Of a DNA stretch of 64,000 nucleotides, positions 41,500 through 49,570 are shown piece by piece. This DNA is from Paenibacillus rhizophilus (GTDB taxonomy: Bacteria > Bacillota > Bacilli > Paenibacillales > Paenibacillaceae), in the NCBI RefSeq assembly GCF_003854965.1, contig NZ_RQPI01000012.1:62001-126000 (forward strand). The letters are read 5' to 3'. How positions within the stretch are numbered: position 1 is the first letter of the stretch; every line of letters starts with the position of its first letter. Both the position numbers and the translations under genes were made by a program. The notes below the pieces were generated by a model that searched no databases, was not told the origin of the DNA, and was given only the letters and a program-made list of their open reading frames with translations.

Positions 41500-41655
41500 T
41501 TGGCTGGTCATCTCAAGCCAAACAACAAAACTCCGCTGCCCGTAATGGGACAGCGGAGTTTTGTTGTTGAAGACGGACGGCGCAGACGGGTCCAGCAGAT
41601 GCCCCGGTTCCCGCGCTTCCGGACCGCAGCTGCGCAGACAGTGACCGGTTCGTAA
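41500..41655 (+). CDS. Possible small basic protein (51 aa), TTG start
   Basis: TTG at 41500 has a good ribosome site (GGAAGGTG, about 7 bases upstream) and opens a 51-residue frame beginning MAGHLKPNNKTPLP and rich in Arg (RRRRVQQ). Against it, the first third coincides with a perfect 16-bp hairpin that works well as the adenine deaminase terminator. Family unknown. The rest of 41206-41490 is AT-rich and empty apart from the likely promoter of the IDEAL gene. Confidence 0.3.
   Translation: MAGHLKPNNKTPLPVMGQRSFVVEDGRRRRVQQMPRFPRFRTAAAQTVTGS
41523..41566. terminator. Strong bidirectional terminator hairpin
   Basis: Perfect 16-bp arms CAACAAAACTCCGCTG (41523-41538) and CAGCGGAGTTTTGTTG (41551-41566) around a 12-base loop, in the gap after the adenine deaminase gene. 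Confidence 0.75.
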
Positions 41656-41739
41656 AACCGGATGCATTAATATGCGAGGCCGCTGCTGGTCTGGCTGATG
41701 CACGGCAAACGTCGATCCAATCAGCCGAATTCGGGATTT

Positions 41740-43569
41740 TTATACCGGGGCGTTAACGCCCTCGCCGCAGAACAGCGGAACAAGCTGAATGCCGTCCTCC
41801 GGCGTAATCCGCACCAGGCCTTTATCGGATAGGCGCAGAGTCGGAATAACCGCAAGCGCGAGCAGCGACAGCGTCATAAAGGCGTAGTTGAGGGTGCAGC
41901 CCGCATCGTACAGCGCCTTGCTGATCGCTGCCGATTGGGCGGCGGCGACTTCAAACGGCTCGGCGGACATCAGGCCGGCGATGGCGAGCGGGAACAGGGT
42001 CGTGCCGGACCCGGTAATAACCGCAACCCCGCCCTGCGCGTCGGCAACTGTATTTACCGCCTTGGCCATGAGCTCGTCGTCGCTGCCAATAACAAGCACA
42101 TTATGGCTGTCATGGGCCACGGTCATGGCAATGGCCGCAGGCTCATGAAAGCCGACTCCTTCCACCACTCCGACCGCCATATTTCCCGTTCCTTTATGGC
42201 GCTCCAGAACGGCGATTTTGCACAAGCCGCCCCCTACCTGAAGTTTCCCTTCCGATACGGGCAAGGTTTGAATGCGTTCCATCGTCTCCACGTGATTTTC
42301 CAGCACCTTGATAACCCGGGTGGCGACATTGCCGGACTCCACCGGCGCTTTAATGACGAAATCTCCGGCTGTCGGACGCTTCGGCAGATGGACGGAAGCC
42401 AGTACCTCCTGAGGATAGGTAAAGGGAGGCAGGGAAATCGTCATAGCTCCGTTCTCCGCGACTACGGTCCCGGCAGCGATCGTCAACACGACGTTGACGT
42501 CGGCTAGATTGCCGTCCAGCAGAATGATGTCGGCGATCGAGCCGGGTGTTATGGAGCCGATATCGCGGGCAACGCCGAAACGTTCGGCTGTGTTGATCGT
42601 CGCCATCTGGAAGGCGGTCACCGGCTTTACCCCTTGGGCAATGGCATGCCGGAGCACGAAGTCCATGTGGCCTTCGTCGCGCAGCGATTCCGAGCTGCGG
42701 TCATCCGTGACCAGCATCATCCGCCGCGGGTCGAGACCATGCTCGGTATGCGCCGTTATCGTCTTGGCAACATCATGCCAGGCGGAGCCGCGGCGCATCT
42801 TCGCGTACATGCCCAGCCGTACACGCTCGATCACATCCTCGGCGGTCACGCACTCATGATCGCCGGTTACGCCGGCAGCCGCGTATACGGGCAGCCTCCA
42901 ATCGCTTGCCGGCCAGGTGAAATGTCCGTCGACATAACCTCCGGCCCGGAGGGTCGCCTGAATTTCCCCGAGCATTTTATCGTCTCCGTAGACAACGCCG
43001 GGAAAGTTCATCACTTCGCCGAGTGCAATGACATCGTCTCCCCAGGTGAACGCCTCCGCCACTTCCTTCGGTCCGATCGCCGCCCCGGTTGTTTCAAATT
43101 CGGGACCCGCCGACGGAACGCAGGAAGCAACCTGCATATACGCGGCAAGCGGCGTCGTCCGCATTTCGTCCAGCATCAGCTTGATGCCCTTAAGACCGAA
43201 TACATTCGCGATTTCATGGGCGTCGAAGAAGCCTCCGGTCGTTCCGAGCGGAAGAACCGCGCGCGCAAATTCGGTAACGGTCAGCTGTGTGCTCTCAATG
43301 TGGCAATGACCGTCGAGCAGACCGGGAGCGATATATTTTCCCGCCGCATCAATGATCTTGGTGTTCTCCCCTATCATATGAGAGACGTCCTTGCCTACAT
43401 AGGCGATGCGCCCTTCCTGAATGCCGACGGACATGCCTTCCAAAATTTCGCCGGAACATACGTTGACCAGCTTCCCCCCGGTGATGACCAATGTTGCCGG
43501 CATATCGCCGCGCGCCGTGGCTACAAGCGCCGGAACGCTGTCGGCAAGAGGTTTTCTTGCAAAGACCAT
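41740..43569 (-). CDS. adeC: Adenine deaminase
   Basis: A 609-residue amidohydrolase converting adenine to hypoxanthine and ammonia. Metal motif GLLDGHCHIEST, then FFDAHEIANVFG, GDHECVTAEDVIERVRLGM, VTDDRSS, and the C-terminal domain (VAHDSHNVLVIGSDDELM) typical of AdeC. Length fits the 570-610 range. Last gene of the purine cluster, 137 bp after pucG with its own terminator-separated start. It feeds hypoxanthine to the xanthine dehydrogenase upstream. Confidence 0.93.
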   Translation of the reverse strand: MVFARKPLADSVPALVATARGDMPATLVITGGKLVNVCSGEILEGMSVGIQEGRIAYVGKDVSHMIGENTKIIDAAGKYIAPGLLDGHCHIESTQLTVTEFARAVLPLGTTGGFFDAHEIANVFGLKGIKLMLDEMRTTPLAAYMQVASCVPSAGPEFETTGAAIGPKEVAEAFTWGDDVIALGEVMNFPGVVYGDDKMLGEIQATLRAGGYVDGHFTWPASDWRLPVYAAAGVTGDHECVTAEDVIERVRLGMYAKMRRGSAWHDVAKTITAHTEHGLDPRRMMLVTDDRSSESLRDEGHMDFVLRHAIAQGVKPVTAFQMATINTAERFGVARDIGSITPGSIADIILLDGNLADVNVVLTIAAGTVVAENGAMTISLPPFTYPQEVLASVHLPKRPTAGDFVIKAPVESGNVATRVIKVLENHVETMERIQTLPVSEGKLQVGGGLCKIAVLERHKGTGNMAVGVVEGVGFHEPAAIAMTVAHDSHNVLVIGSDDELMAKAVNTVADAQGGVAVITGSGTTLFPLAIAGLMSAEPFEVAAAQSAAISKALYDAGCTLNYAFMTLSLLALAVIPTLRLSDKGLVRITPEDGIQLVPLFCGEGVNAPV

Positions 43570-43604
43570 ATTTTAACCGCTCCCTTCACAAAAAATTTAA
43601 GAAA

Positions 43605-43641
43605 AAACGGCTCTGCCCTCTCCAAGGGGCCGGTAGCCGTT
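43605..43641 (-). terminator. Terminator after pucG
   Basis: Arms AAACGGCT (43605-43612) and AGCCGTTT (43634-43641); T-rich on the minus strand. It separates adeC from the operon proper. Confidence 0.7.
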
Positions 43642-43706
43642 TCTTCTAGTCCATCCGGCCGGTAAACCCTCCGAATGTCTTACATCCAACATTTCTCACG
43701 ATTATC

Positions 43707-44933
43707 CTATGCCTGCTCGTAAACGTCAAGCGCCGCCTGAACGCCAAGTCCGGCCGGCAGCCGGCAGCCGTGGCGGAGCAGCGCCGCCTCAAGCGCGCCC
43801 AGCACTCTCAGTACATTGTTCCCGCGGCAGCTGAAGCCCATCGTTCCGATACGCCAGATCTTACCTTTAAGCGGTCCGAAGGAGCTGGCGATTTCGATGC
43901 CGAAACTGTCCAGCAGCATGGTCCGTACCGATTCTCCGTCGACTCCGTCCGGAATGGCCACGCAGGTTACCATCGGCATTTTGCAGCCGGGATCGCCGTA
44001 CTGCTCCAGTCCCATCGCCTCAAGTCCGGCGACAAGCGCCCGTTCATGCAAACGGTGTCTGGCAAACCGCGCCTCCAGCCCCTCTTCCAATACAAGCCGC
44101 AGCCCTTCACGCAGAGCGTACAGCATGGAGGTCATTTCCGTATGATGATTAAGCCGCAGGGGGCTCCAGTAGTCCTGAAGCATTCCAAGATCGAAATAAT
44201 TGCTTCTTACCACCGCTATATCGTCTGCGCCGTCGTCGCCGGTTCGCAGCCCCCGCTCCACGCGCTTACGCGACAGCAGCTTCTCTTCGGCGCGCTTGTT
44301 GTACGTAATCGGAGCCATTCCCGATGGAACGGACAAGCATTTCTGCGTTCCGCCAATAACGGCGTCCAGCTGCCAGGCGTCTGTCTCGACAGGCACACCG
44401 CCTATGGTCGCTACTGCATCGACAATGAGCAGAGCGTCCATTTCGCGGCAGGCCTGCCCGATTCCCTCAAGCGGCTGCAGGCGTCCGGTCGACGTCTCGC
44501 CGTGGACCATCGCCACCACATCGGGTTTTACCCTGCGCATCTCGGCAATGATCTCTTCCTTATCGAATACAGATCCCCACGTCTTCTCCATCGTATGCAC
44601 CTCGGCGCCGCAACGCTCGGCGATTTCATGCAGCAGATGCCCGAAGCGTCCGTAGATCGGGATCAGCACACGGTCTCCCGGAGCAATCAGACTAACCATC
44701 GCCGCCTCGATTCCCGAACGGGAGGTTCCGTCTACCGGATAGGCCCATTGGTTGCTTGTAGCGAACAGCTCCCGCAGCATGCCCATTGTCTCATTCATAA
44801 TACTTGTAAATTCGGGATCAAACTGGCCGAGCACCGGAAAAGACATGGCGCGCAGAACGCGCGGGTCAACTTCTACCGGTCCCGGAGTCATGATACATCG
44901 CAGCGACGGCGACAAGTCCTCGAACCGCTTCAT
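43707..44933 (-). CDS. pucG: (S)-ureidoglycine--glyoxylate aminotransferase
   Basis: A 408-residue class V PLP enzyme related to alanine-glyoxylate aminotransferase. MTPGPVEVDPRVLRAM, DGTSRSGIEAA, VHGETSTGRLQPL, and PLP lysine in GGTQKCLSVPSG. In Bacillus PucG transfers the amino group of ureidoglycine to glyoxylate, giving glycine. ATG 44933 overlaps the allC stop as ATGA; AAGGAG is 8 bases upstream. Confidence 0.92.
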   Translation of the reverse strand: MKRFEDLSPSLRCIMTPGPVEVDPRVLRAMSFPVLGQFDPEFTSIMNETMGMLRELFATSNQWAYPVDGTSRSGIEAAMVSLIAPGDRVLIPIYGRFGHLLHEIAERCGAEVHTMEKTWGSVFDKEEIIAEMRRVKPDVVAMVHGETSTGRLQPLEGIGQACREMDALLIVDAVATIGGVPVETDAWQLDAVIGGTQKCLSVPSGMAPITYNKRAEEKLLSRKRVERGLRTGDDGADDIAVVRSNYFDLGMLQDYWSPLRLNHHTEMTSMLYALREGLRLVLEEGLEARFARHRLHERALVAGLEAMGLEQYGDPGCKMPMVTCVAIPDGVDGESVRTMLLDSFGIEIASSFGPLKGKIWRIGTMGFSCRGNNVLRVLGALEAALLRHGCRLPAGLGVQAALDVYEQA

Positions 44934-46219
44934 GTCCATCTCTCCTTCGTGTTATGCGGCGCAAAACCGTTATCGTTCATTTCCTCGTATCCTAGCTTAT
45001 ATAATAGCGCGATCAGCACATCAAGCCCGGCCGCCAGCTCTTCCGGCGGAGTATATTCCTCCGGGGAATGGCTGATGCCGGCGCGGCTCGGCACAAAAAT
45101 CATGGCCGTCCTGGAGCGGGGCGCAAAGAGCTGGGCGTCATGTCCCGCTCCGCTTACCATCGTCCGGTACGTCCTGCCCTGCCGGGTACATATGGCCTCA
45201 AGCTCCGCGCTGAGCCCGCTGTCCATCGGCGCGGGAGAAGCGCTCAGCCGGGCAGTTATGTCAACGGTGACATCCCTCCGCTTCGCGATCTCTTCAAACG
45301 CGGACGCAGCCGCGGCGCAGAACGCCTCCAGTTCATCCTCCTTGCTGTGACGGATGTCCAGCGTAAACACCACTTCGCCGGGAATGACATTCGGCGTATT
45401 GGGGAAGGCCTCCAGCCTGCCCGTGGTGGCTACCAGCGGATCTCCCGCCGCCGCGGCGGAGCGCTCCAGCTGCAGCACCATCTCGGCCGCTGCGGCAAGG
45501 GCGTCCCGGCGCAGCCCCATCGGCGTAGTTCCGGCATGATTAGCCGTTCCCTTGACCGACACGGCGAACCGCCTCTGTCCGGCAATCGCCGACACGACGC
45601 CGATCTGTGTCCCCGTTCGCTCAAGGACGATCCCTTGCTCGATATGAAGCTCCACATACGCGGCGATGTCGTTTCTGGGCGCAGCCGACTCTTCACCGCT
45701 TAGGCTGCAGCTTTCCATCGCTTCCTGCAGCGTCACACCTTCGGCATCCTTGCAGTTCTCCGCTTCGCCGCCGTCGTACAGTCCGGTCACGCTGCCCGAA
45801 CCCCAAAAGGTCAGCGGAAACCGGCTGCCTTCCTCTTCGGCGAAGGAGACGGCTTCCAGTGTCCGCAGCGGCGAGCCGTACACGCTGCTCAGGTAGCGCA
45901 GCGCTGTAAAAGCTGCCGCTACCCCGTAAGCCCCGTCGTACTTCCCTCCCCTAACAACTGTGTCGATATGCGATCCAGTCAGTACGACTTTTTCGTCAGG
46001 GCCCGTGCCGGTAAGTCTGCCGTAGACGTTGCCGACACTGTCGGAATAGGCCGTCAGGCCGCTTTCCGCAACCCGGTTCAGCAGAAACTGCTGCGCCTGC
46101 TTCCATTCAGGCGTATAGAGCAGCCGGGTGACTCCGTCGCCCGGCGCGCTGAACGCGGACAGTTCATCGAGCAGCTCCATCATTTCGGCGGCCGGAGATT
46201 GAATGAAGGACGCGCTCAT
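44930..46219 (-). CDS. allC: Allantoate amidohydrolase
   Basis: A 429-residue M20-family binuclear metal hydrolase. Metal ligands appear in TGSHIDTVVRGGKYDGAYGV, SFAEEEGSRF, ELHIEQG and SGAGHDAQLF. Converts allantoate to ureidoglycine, CO2 and ammonia; the Bacillus equivalent is PucF. ATG 46219 overlaps the allB stop as ATGA. N-carbamoyl amino acid hydrolases are close relatives, but the operon context favours allantoate. Confidence 0.9.
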   Translation of the reverse strand: MSASFIQSPAAEMMELLDELSAFSAPGDGVTRLLYTPEWKQAQQFLLNRVAESGLTAYSDSVGNVYGRLTGTGPDEKVVLTGSHIDTVVRGGKYDGAYGVAAAFTALRYLSSVYGSPLRTLEAVSFAEEEGSRFPLTFWGSGSVTGLYDGGEAENCKDAEGVTLQEAMESCSLSGEESAAPRNDIAAYVELHIEQGIVLERTGTQIGVVSAIAGQRRFAVSVKGTANHAGTTPMGLRRDALAAAAEMVLQLERSAAAAGDPLVATTGRLEAFPNTPNVIPGEVVFTLDIRHSKEDELEAFCAAAASAFEEIAKRRDVTVDITARLSASPAPMDSGLSAELEAICTRQGRTYRTMVSGAGHDAQLFAPRSRTAMIFVPSRAGISHSPEEYTPPEELAAGLDVLIALLYKLGYEEMNDNGFAPHNTKERWT

Positions 46220-47610
46220 AAGGCCGGCTGCCCTTCGCCGATTTTGATCCACTCTCCGCCTTCCGGGGAAATCACGCCTTGTTCGCGGGTGTAGACGATC
46301 TCGCCCCGGCAGATGGTGGAAGTCACCCTGCAGGACAGGTTCATGCCGGCATACGGACTGTGCTTGTGACGGTACAGCAAATCCGAAGCGGCAAGGGTAT
46401 AGGGCATATCCGGATTCAGCACCGCCAGATCGGCGTCCAAGCCGAGAGCAATTGAACCTTTGCGGCCGGACAATCCGAAGCGCTCCGCAGGAAGCCCTGA
46501 CAGCAGGCGTGAAATCAGCGTAACCGGAAGTTTGCGCTTGTTCACCCCTTCGTGGAACATCAGCTCCATACTGCTCTGAGCGCCGGAAATCCCGCCCCAG
46601 GCTTCAAAAAATGACAGCCCGGCGGCAAGCTTCAGCTCGGGAGGACAAGGCGAATGGTCGGAAGCGATAAGGTCGATCTTCCCTTCGGCCAGCGCCTTCC
46701 ACAGCTTCTCCCGCTCTTCGGCGCTCCGCAGCGGAGGCGCGCACTTAGCGACCGGTCCCATGCTCTCCATGTCATCTTCAGTCAATATCAAATAATGGGG
46801 GCAGGTTTCCGCCGAGACATCCTGACCCCGCAATTTGGCTTCCTGAATCATCTCGATGGCAGCGGCCGTGCTGATATGGACAAAATGCAGCCGGCATCCC
46901 GTCCGCTCTCCATACAGCAGCGCCCGGGCAACGGCCTCAAGCTCCGCCTGCGGCGGCCGGGAAGCCGCAAAATCCCGCGCTTCCATTCGTCCTTCGCGAA
47001 CGGCTTCCGCCGCGAGGACCGCCGTCATCTCGTCGCTCTCCGCATGCAGCGCCAGAATGCCGCCGAGCGAGGCGATCTTTTTCATCCCCTGGTACAGGGT
47101 CTCGTCATCAACCTCGCGAAAGCGTCCTTCGCCTTCTCCGCCCGGGTTCGAAATAAAGGCCTTGAATCCGGTGACGCCCGCCGACCAAAGCTCCTCCAGA
47201 TGTTCCAGATTGCCCGGAACAAGTCCGCCCCACAGCACATAATCGACGGCGGAATGACCGGCGGCCATTTCGGCTTTCAAGCTAAGAGCGGGCAGATTCA
47301 CAGTCGGCGGATTGCCGTTCAGCGGCATATCCGCATAGGTGGTGCAGCCTCCCGCCGCCAGCGACGCCGATCCGGTTCGGAAGCCTTCCCAGTGGCCGAA
47401 CGAAGGCTCGTTAAAATGTACATGCATGTCGATCATGCCAGGCAGCACATACTGCCCTTCTGCATCGAGGACGGTTGAATCCGGACCGGCTTCAATATCC
47501 GCCTCCAGCGCGGCGATTTTGCCACCGGCAATGCCGATATCGAGTTTCACGACCTCTCCGGGGAGGACCGCCAGACCATTTTTAATTATCAGTTCATAAG
47601 AATCGCTCAC
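46216..47610 (-). CDS. allB: Allantoinase
   Basis: A 464-residue cyclic amidohydrolase hydrolysing allantoin to allantoate (Bacillus PucH). Metal site: DMHVHFNEP, carboxylated Lys in TGFKAFISNPGG, LALHAESDE, HFVHIST, DLIASDHSPCP. GHWEGFRTGSASLAAGGCTTYADMP is typical of allantoinases. The start is GTG 47610 with GGGAGGG upstream. Ends in an ATGA junction with allC. Confidence 0.92.
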   Translation of the reverse strand: MSDSYELIIKNGLAVLPGEVVKLDIGIAGGKIAALEADIEAGPDSTVLDAEGQYVLPGMIDMHVHFNEPSFGHWEGFRTGSASLAAGGCTTYADMPLNGNPPTVNLPALSLKAEMAAGHSAVDYVLWGGLVPGNLEHLEELWSAGVTGFKAFISNPGGEGEGRFREVDDETLYQGMKKIASLGGILALHAESDEMTAVLAAEAVREGRMEARDFAASRPPQAELEAVARALLYGERTGCRLHFVHISTAAAIEMIQEAKLRGQDVSAETCPHYLILTEDDMESMGPVAKCAPPLRSAEEREKLWKALAEGKIDLIASDHSPCPPELKLAAGLSFFEAWGGISGAQSSMELMFHEGVNKRKLPVTLISRLLSGLPAERFGLSGRKGSIALGLDADLAVLNPDMPYTLAASDLLYRHKHSPYAGMNLSCRVTSTICRGEIVYTREQGVISPEGGEWIKIGEGQPAL

Positions 47611-47668
47611 GCGCGGTTCCCTCCCTTCGTCGTCAGTTATTCAAATTTTCTTCAAAAAATTCCGGCCT

Positions 47669-48052
47669 TCAGCTTCCGCGATAGGTGCTGTATCCTCCGG
47701 GAGCGAGCAGAAGCGGAACATGATAGTGGCCGCCTTCGCTTCCGATATGAAAACGGATCGGGATAAGATCGAGGAAGCCGATTGATCCTTGTGCCCCGGA
47801 AGAAGATGTGCCGGAGGATTCCGCGTCCATTTTCCGAAAATAATCTCCCGCGTGGAACAGCAGCTCATATTCGCCGGGCTTCATCTCCGCATCCTCCAGC
47901 AGGGGGGCATCCAGCCTTCCGTCCGCATTCGTAGCCGCCTTGCGGAGCAGAAGATTCTCTCCGTTTTCGATCCGCCTCAGCTGCAAGAAGACTCCGGAAG
48001 CGGGGATTCCACGCACCATATCGAGCACATGGGTGGTCAAGCGTCCGCTCAT
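47669..48052 (-). CDS. uraH: 5-hydroxyisourate hydrolase (transthyretin-like)
   Basis: A 127-residue HIUase (Bacillus PucM) hydrolysing 5-hydroxyisourate to OHCU. N-terminal RLTTHVLDMVRGIPA, a central PIRFHIGSEGGHYHVPLLLAPGGYSTYRGS tail with the catalytic His and C-terminal YRGS. GGGGAGGTG lies 6 bases before the ATG inside the preceding frame; the start and previous stop share ATGA. Confidence 0.93.
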   Translation of the reverse strand: MSGRLTTHVLDMVRGIPASGVFLQLRRIENGENLLLRKAATNADGRLDAPLLEDAEMKPGEYELLFHAGDYFRKMDAESSGTSSSGAQGSIGFLDLIPIRFHIGSEGGHYHVPLLLAPGGYSTYRGS

Positions 48053-48354
48053 GCTGACACCTCCCCTAATAAACCGCGAGCCGGAGCGTGCGATATATCA
48101 TTGCATGTCCCGTTATTATTGTGGAAAATATTCATAAATAGGCTGGGGATATCCTGTCTTCTGAACACCAGCCGGTCTGCGGATACCGAATTTTTTGATG
48201 AATAGCCGTATTTATCCGTGAACCTTCTCATTGAGTTTCCCGAAGCCGCCAAGATATTGCCGTCTCCCGGGAATGCTGCCTGAAACGCCTCTCGGGATGC
48301 GGCCAAGTTGATGCTGAAGTCGGAAATTGTTCGTCCGTTCATCGGTAATGACAT
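48049..48354 (-). CDS. Unassigned 101-aa protein coupled to uraH
   Basis: I do not recognise this protein. It starts at ATG 48354 (GGGGGTG about 8 bases upstream), opens MSLPMNGRTISDFSINLAAS, and stops in an ATGA overlap with uraH, a sign that it is translated. It contains GNILAASGNSMRRF, faintly like a uricase segment, and it sits exactly where the uricase domain would lie in a Bacillus pucL-pucM arrangement. It may be a new small protein or the shrunken remnant of uricase. Confidence 0.5.
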   Translation of the reverse strand: MSLPMNGRTISDFSINLAASREAFQAAFPGDGNILAASGNSMRRFTDKYGYSSKNSVSADRLVFRRQDIPSLFMNIFHNNNGTCNDISHAPARGLLGEVSA

Positions 48355-48412
48355 GGATGACACCCCCGTTTGATAATGGAATGATATGAAGGATGTATTT
48401 TTTTTCGTCAGC

Positions 48413-48928
48413 TTATCCCTTCAGCAGATCGTCCAGGCGGAACTTCGTAATTTTGCCGATTTCAAATAACGCCCAGTTCCATTCTTCCTCAGGCGAAAGA
48501 TTAACACGCTCGCTGACGGATTGTATGATATCGTCTTTGTTTTTGCCACGAACAGCCAGAATGAACGGAAACTGAAACTTCTCCGTATATTTCTTGTTCA
48601 AATCGTTTAGCAATTCGAATTCCTCCGGGGTCAGCTGGTCAAGCCCTGCGCCTTTTTGCTCGGCAGCCGACAGCGGTGTTACCTGTAGCCTGGTCGCCAG
48701 ATCGGGATGGGCCCGCAGCAGCGACAAAGTCTTCTCCCGGCCAGCGCTTCGGGCGGCTTCCGCCATAGCTTCGTGCAGTTCGCCAACCGATCCGAAGGGA
48801 CGGGAAGCGTAAGCCGATTCGGCAACCCACGGCGAATGCTCAAAAATGCCTCCAAGCACTTCCACAAACTCTTCCTTGCTCATTCCGTTGATCTCTGAAA
48901 GCGTAAGAGGTGAAGCGGGAATTCCCAT
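48413..48928 (-). CDS. uraD: OHCU decarboxylase
   Basis: A 171-residue all-helical decarboxylase producing (S)-allantoin. Landmarks are FVEVLGGIFEHSPWVAESAY (catalytic His of the HSPW motif), LLRAHPDLATR, and FPFILAVRGKNKDDIIQSVSERV. In B. subtilis this domain is fused to uricase in PucL; here it stands alone. Starts 4 bp after the 2Fe-2S subunit gene. Confidence 0.93.
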   Translation of the reverse strand: MGIPASPLTLSEINGMSKEEFVEVLGGIFEHSPWVAESAYASRPFGSVGELHEAMAEAARSAGREKTLSLLRAHPDLATRLQVTPLSAAEQKGAGLDQLTPEEFELLNDLNKKYTEKFQFPFILAVRGKNKDDIIQSVSERVNLSPEEEWNWALFEIGKITKFRLDDLLKG

Positions 48929-48931
48929 CGT

Positions 48932-49570
48932 TTAACCCACTCCTTTTTCAATTGCTTTGTTTACGGCCCGCATAATGCCGCCATACCCTGTGCACCGGCA
49001 CAAATTGCCGGACAGCGCCTCTTCTACCTCTTCCGGGGCCGGCTTCGGATTTTCCGAAAGCAGGGCAACGACCGAAATAACCATACCAGGCGTACAATAT
49101 CCGCATTGAAAACCGCCTTCCTCCAAAAAAGCCTGCTGCACCGGATGCAATCCGCCACCGCTCAATCCTTCAATAGTCGTGATCCCGGCTCCCTCGCATT
49201 GGTAGGCCATCGTCAGACAGGAATTGACCGGACGGCCGTCAATCAGCACCATGCAGGCACCGCAGCGGCCAAGCTCGCAGGAACGCTTCGTACCGGTAAG
49301 CCCGAACTCTTCGCGCAGCACCGTCAGAAGACGGCGCGAAGGCGGGACTTCGGCAGTCACCGGCTGTCCGTTAATGCGGCAGCTAAGCGTGATGAGCGTC
49401 TCCCCGGGTTCCGCCGGAAGGCTTGCGTCAGCGCAATCCGGGTTGTTCGGCATGCCTTGCATGGCCTCCGCGCCGCCCAGCGCGCAGCGGTTCTCTTCGG
49501 CATCCCTGGCAGATTCCGGCAGATTATCCCTGTCTCCCGGATTGGCTGCGTATTTATCCAACATTCGCAT
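48932..49570 (-). CDS. pucE: Xanthine dehydrogenase 2Fe-2S subunit
   Basis: A 212-residue subunit with two [2Fe-2S] clusters: plant-type CELGRCGACMVLIDGRPVNSC and the helical-domain cysteines CGYCTPGM and CRCTGYGG. Relatives are about 155-175 residues; the first 55 residues here are an extra, polar, Cys-containing extension. It overlaps the molybdenum subunit gene by 17 bp. GGCGGTG precedes the ATG. Confidence 0.92.
   Translation of the reverse strand: MRMLDKYAANPGDRDNLPESARDAEENRCALGGAEAMQGMPNNPDCADASLPAEPGETLITLSCRINGQPVTAEVPPSRRLLTVLREEFGLTGTKRSCELGRCGACMVLIDGRPVNSCLTMAYQCEGAGITTIEGLSGGGLHPVQQAFLEEGGFQCGYCTPGMVISVVALLSENPKPAPEEVEEALSGNLCRCTGYGGIMRAVNKAIEKGVG

Noticed and set aside
44930-47610. 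Allantoinase and allantoate amidohydrolase as the last two ergothioneine enzymes (hydantoinase and carbamoylase)
   Set aside because: They are related families, but they are embedded in the purine operon between uraH and pucG and show allantoin-pathway motifs.
48049-48354. Calling the 101-residue ORF a uricase
   Set aside because: Only one short segment faintly resembles uricase; length and catalytic residues do not fit.
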